The notes below the pieces were generated by a model. That model searched no databases and had not been told where the DNA came from. It saw only the letters and a program-made list of their open reading frames with translations. From Methylothermaceae bacterium (GTDB lineage Bacteria > Pseudomonadota > Gammaproteobacteria > Methylococcales > Methylothermaceae), in assembly GCA_027024125.1 (NCBI GenBank), contig JALVSV010000017.1:1-7775 (forward strand): DNA of 7,775 nucleotides, read 5' to 3'. Position 1 is the first letter of the stretch. Every line of letters begins with the position of its first letter. Below, piece by piece: positions 7,216-7,775 of the stretch. The position numbers were made by a program, and so were the translations under genes.

Positions 7216-7252
7216 CCGGCCGACAATCAGTTGGCCGGGGTTATTGTCTTTT
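7216..7252 (+). terminator. Rho-independent-type terminator after the DUF4389 gene
   Basis: A 9-bp stem pairs 7216-7224 (CCGGCCGAC) with 7230-7238 (GTTGGCCGG), including one G-U pair, around a 5-nt AATCA loop. An imperfect U-rich tail follows (TTATTGTCTTTT, 7241-7252). Position 28 nt past the last stop codon suits the end of the operon. The tail begins 2 nt after the stem and is interrupted, so efficiency may be moderate. Confidence 0.75.
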
Positions 7253-7655
7253 CATCTGCCTCCGGGTGACTTAAATCCATCACTCCCCTAGCATACTGGT
7301 GTACGTTACCGTACCGTGAAAGATACAAATATACATGGTGGGTGGGGAGCAGGGGAGTGGTTTTCGGGACGCCGTGAATCCCTCCCTGGAGGCTCGGACG
7401 CGGCCATCCGGGCCGCATACACCCTCAAACCACTCCCCTGCTCCCTGCCTGGTTCTTTCATGCATCGGGGTGAAAAAAGTTTCATGACCGTAAGGAAGCA
7501 TTGTAGTGACCCTGGCAAGGGTCGGTTTGGTATTGCGCCAGTTATAGAAATAAGTCAAGCAACGGTTCCTGTTTTTTTGTGACTCAAACCAAGAAAAACT
7601 GTAGGGTAGAAGCAAATTTCTGTGGCAAAAAAACAGCAAAAAAAAATGAGACAAT
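7253..7655. other. Gene-free intergenic stretch
   Basis: No convincing gene lies here on either strand. Short open frames at 7316-7582 (+) and 7280-7669 (-) run straight through the palindromic repeat and have no family-like sequence or good ribosome site. Besides the repeat, the stretch holds a small dyad GTACG-N4-CGTAC (7301-7314), an isolated CACTCCCCT (7281-7289) that is a third copy of the repeat-arm motif, a dyad TGAAA-N4-TTTCA (7471-7484) and a hairpin GACCCT-GGCA-AGGGTC (7508-7523) without a U-tract. There is also a T7 run (7572-7578) and two A-tracts of 7 and 9 bases (7627-7633, 7638-7646) about one helical turn apart. The A-tracts lie upstream of the promoter and could bend DNA or act as an UP-like element. 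Confidence 0.6.
7317..7460. repeat. Long palindromic repeat element with nested hairpins
   Basis: The core is a perfect 19-bp inverted repeat: GGGAGCAGGGGAGTGGTTT at 7345-7363 and its reverse complement at 7427-7445. A further perfect 7-bp pair (TGAAAGA at 7317-7323, TCTTTCA at 7454-7460) lies outside it, so the whole could fold as one long interrupted stem. The 63-nt interior holds a second perfect hairpin, GCGGCC (7400-7405) / GGCCGC (7411-7416) with loop ATCCG, and a compact CCTCC/GGAGG palindrome (7381-7392). The interior, especially GGGACGCCGTGAATCC and GGAGGCTCG, resembles a dispersed intergenic repeat I recall from several gammaproteobacterial genomes, with a fixed backbone and compensated variable stems. 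That recollection is not a search result. No transposase is nearby and no gene covers it. Possible natures are a REP/MITE-like element or a structured RNA. It is G+C-richer than its flanks. Confidence 0.75.
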
Positions 7656-7669
7656 TTGACGCAGGTCAA
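7656..7669 (+). promoter_or_regulatory. FNR/CRP-family-like operator dyad
   Basis: TTGAC-GCAG-GTCAA is a perfect 5-bp dyad with a 4-nt spacer. It has the architecture of FNR/ANR-type sites (consensus TTGAT-N4-ATCAA), differing at the inner base of each half. Its centre is about 45 bp upstream of the start site predicted from the adjacent -10, near but a few bases beyond the usual class II activator position of -41.5. It suggests oxygen- or redox-responsive control of the downstream gene, or another regulator of this superfamily. The call rests on sequence likeness only. Confidence 0.45.
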
Positions 7670-7673
7670 CCTC

Positions 7674-7701
7674 TTGACAACCCCTGAAGCGGTGCTAGAC
7701 T
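7674..7701 (+). promoter_or_regulatory. Sigma-70-type promoter
   Basis: A perfect -35 TTGACA (7674-7679) is separated by 16 nt from TAGACT (7696-7701). The latter is preceded by TGC, giving an extended -10 (TGn). The predicted start of transcription is near 7708, leaving a short leader of about 24 nt before the GTG at 7732. It lies downstream of A-tracts and the FNR-like dyad, and upstream of a strong ribosome site, a coherent arrangement for the gene that begins at 7732. Confidence 0.65.
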
Positions 7702-7731
7702 GGCGATTACCGAAAGGAAGGAGGTCATCTG

Positions 7732-7775
7732 GTGGGTAAAAGATCTGCCAGGTGGAAAGGTTTAAGGACTGAGCG
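7732..7775 (+). CDS. 5' end of an unidentified gene (partial)
   Basis: A GTG at 7732 is preceded by AAGGAGGT (7718-7725), a full match to the Shine-Dalgarno consensus, with 6 nt spacing. The frame stays open to the window edge for 14 complete codons, giving M/V-GKRSARWKGLRTE. The fragment is basic and too short to assign to any family. The promoter and FNR-like dyad upstream support a real gene start. Nothing can be said about function from this fragment. Confidence 0.55.
   Translation, partial: MGKRSARWKGLRTE

Noticed and set aside
7316..7582. Open frame of 88 codons on the + strand in the intergenic region
   Set aside because: It runs through both arms of the palindromic repeat, so much of its sequence is dictated by the inverted repeat. 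It has no family-like pattern and no ribosome site.
7280..7669. Open frame of 129 codons on the - strand
   Set aside because: It also crosses the repeat and promoter elements, has low-complexity ends from the A/T tracts, and lacks any recognisable domain.
7253..7775. CRISPR array or tRNA gene in the gene-free 3' region
   Set aside because: There are no regularly spaced direct repeats and no cloverleaf or TTCGA-type T-loop. The repeats present are inverted and nested.

Overview
The window reads as a chromosomal core region of a gammaproteobacterium. The main evidence is the gene order lptM-lysA-dapF-DUF484-xerC, which is the classic gammaproteobacterial arrangement (Pseudomonas has lysA-dapF-DUF484-xerC; E. 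coli has lptM/yifL-dapF-yigA-xerC). DUF2333 and DUF4389 proteins downstream fit the same group. Base composition looks moderate (roughly half G+C by eye). Genus cannot be named. The style of the 3' repeat recalls sulfur-oxidising or methanotrophic gammaproteobacteria and their relatives, but that is only an impression.

Layout, all genes on the + strand. (1) 44-1964: the two membrane subunits of a TRAP-type (tripartite, periplasmic-binding-protein-dependent) transporter, small then large. The binding-protein gene is not in the window and is presumably upstream. (2) 1968-2087: lptM, a 39-residue lipoprotein that assists maturation of the LPS translocon. (3) 2089-4163: lysA and dapF, two enzymes of the diaminopimelate/lysine pathway. 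(4) 4160-4861: a DUF484 protein. (5) 4858-5781: xerC, the chromosome-dimer-resolution recombinase. (6) 5818-7187: a DUF2333 membrane-anchored protein and a small DUF4389 membrane protein. A hairpin terminator at 7216-7252 closes the run. (7) 7253-7775: a non-coding stretch with a long palindromic repeat (7317-7460), A-tracts, an FNR/CRP-type dyad, a sigma-70-like promoter, and the first 14 codons of a gene that leaves the window.

The genes from 44 to 5781 are packed with gaps of 1-3 nt or 4-nt start/stop overlaps (GTGA, ATGA, GTGA), so they are probably co-transcribed and translationally coupled. lysA and dapF act on the same branch: DapF makes meso-diaminopimelate, used for peptidoglycan and as the substrate of LysA. 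LptM serves outer-membrane assembly, so cell-envelope themes recur. XerC is linked to this cluster by conserved order rather than by pathway.

Nothing in the coding part looks like a new defence or mobile system. The less explained parts are the structured intergenic region at the 3' end, the uncharacterised DUF2333/DUF4389 pair, the DUF484 protein, and the joining of a TRAP transporter directly to lptM-lysA.
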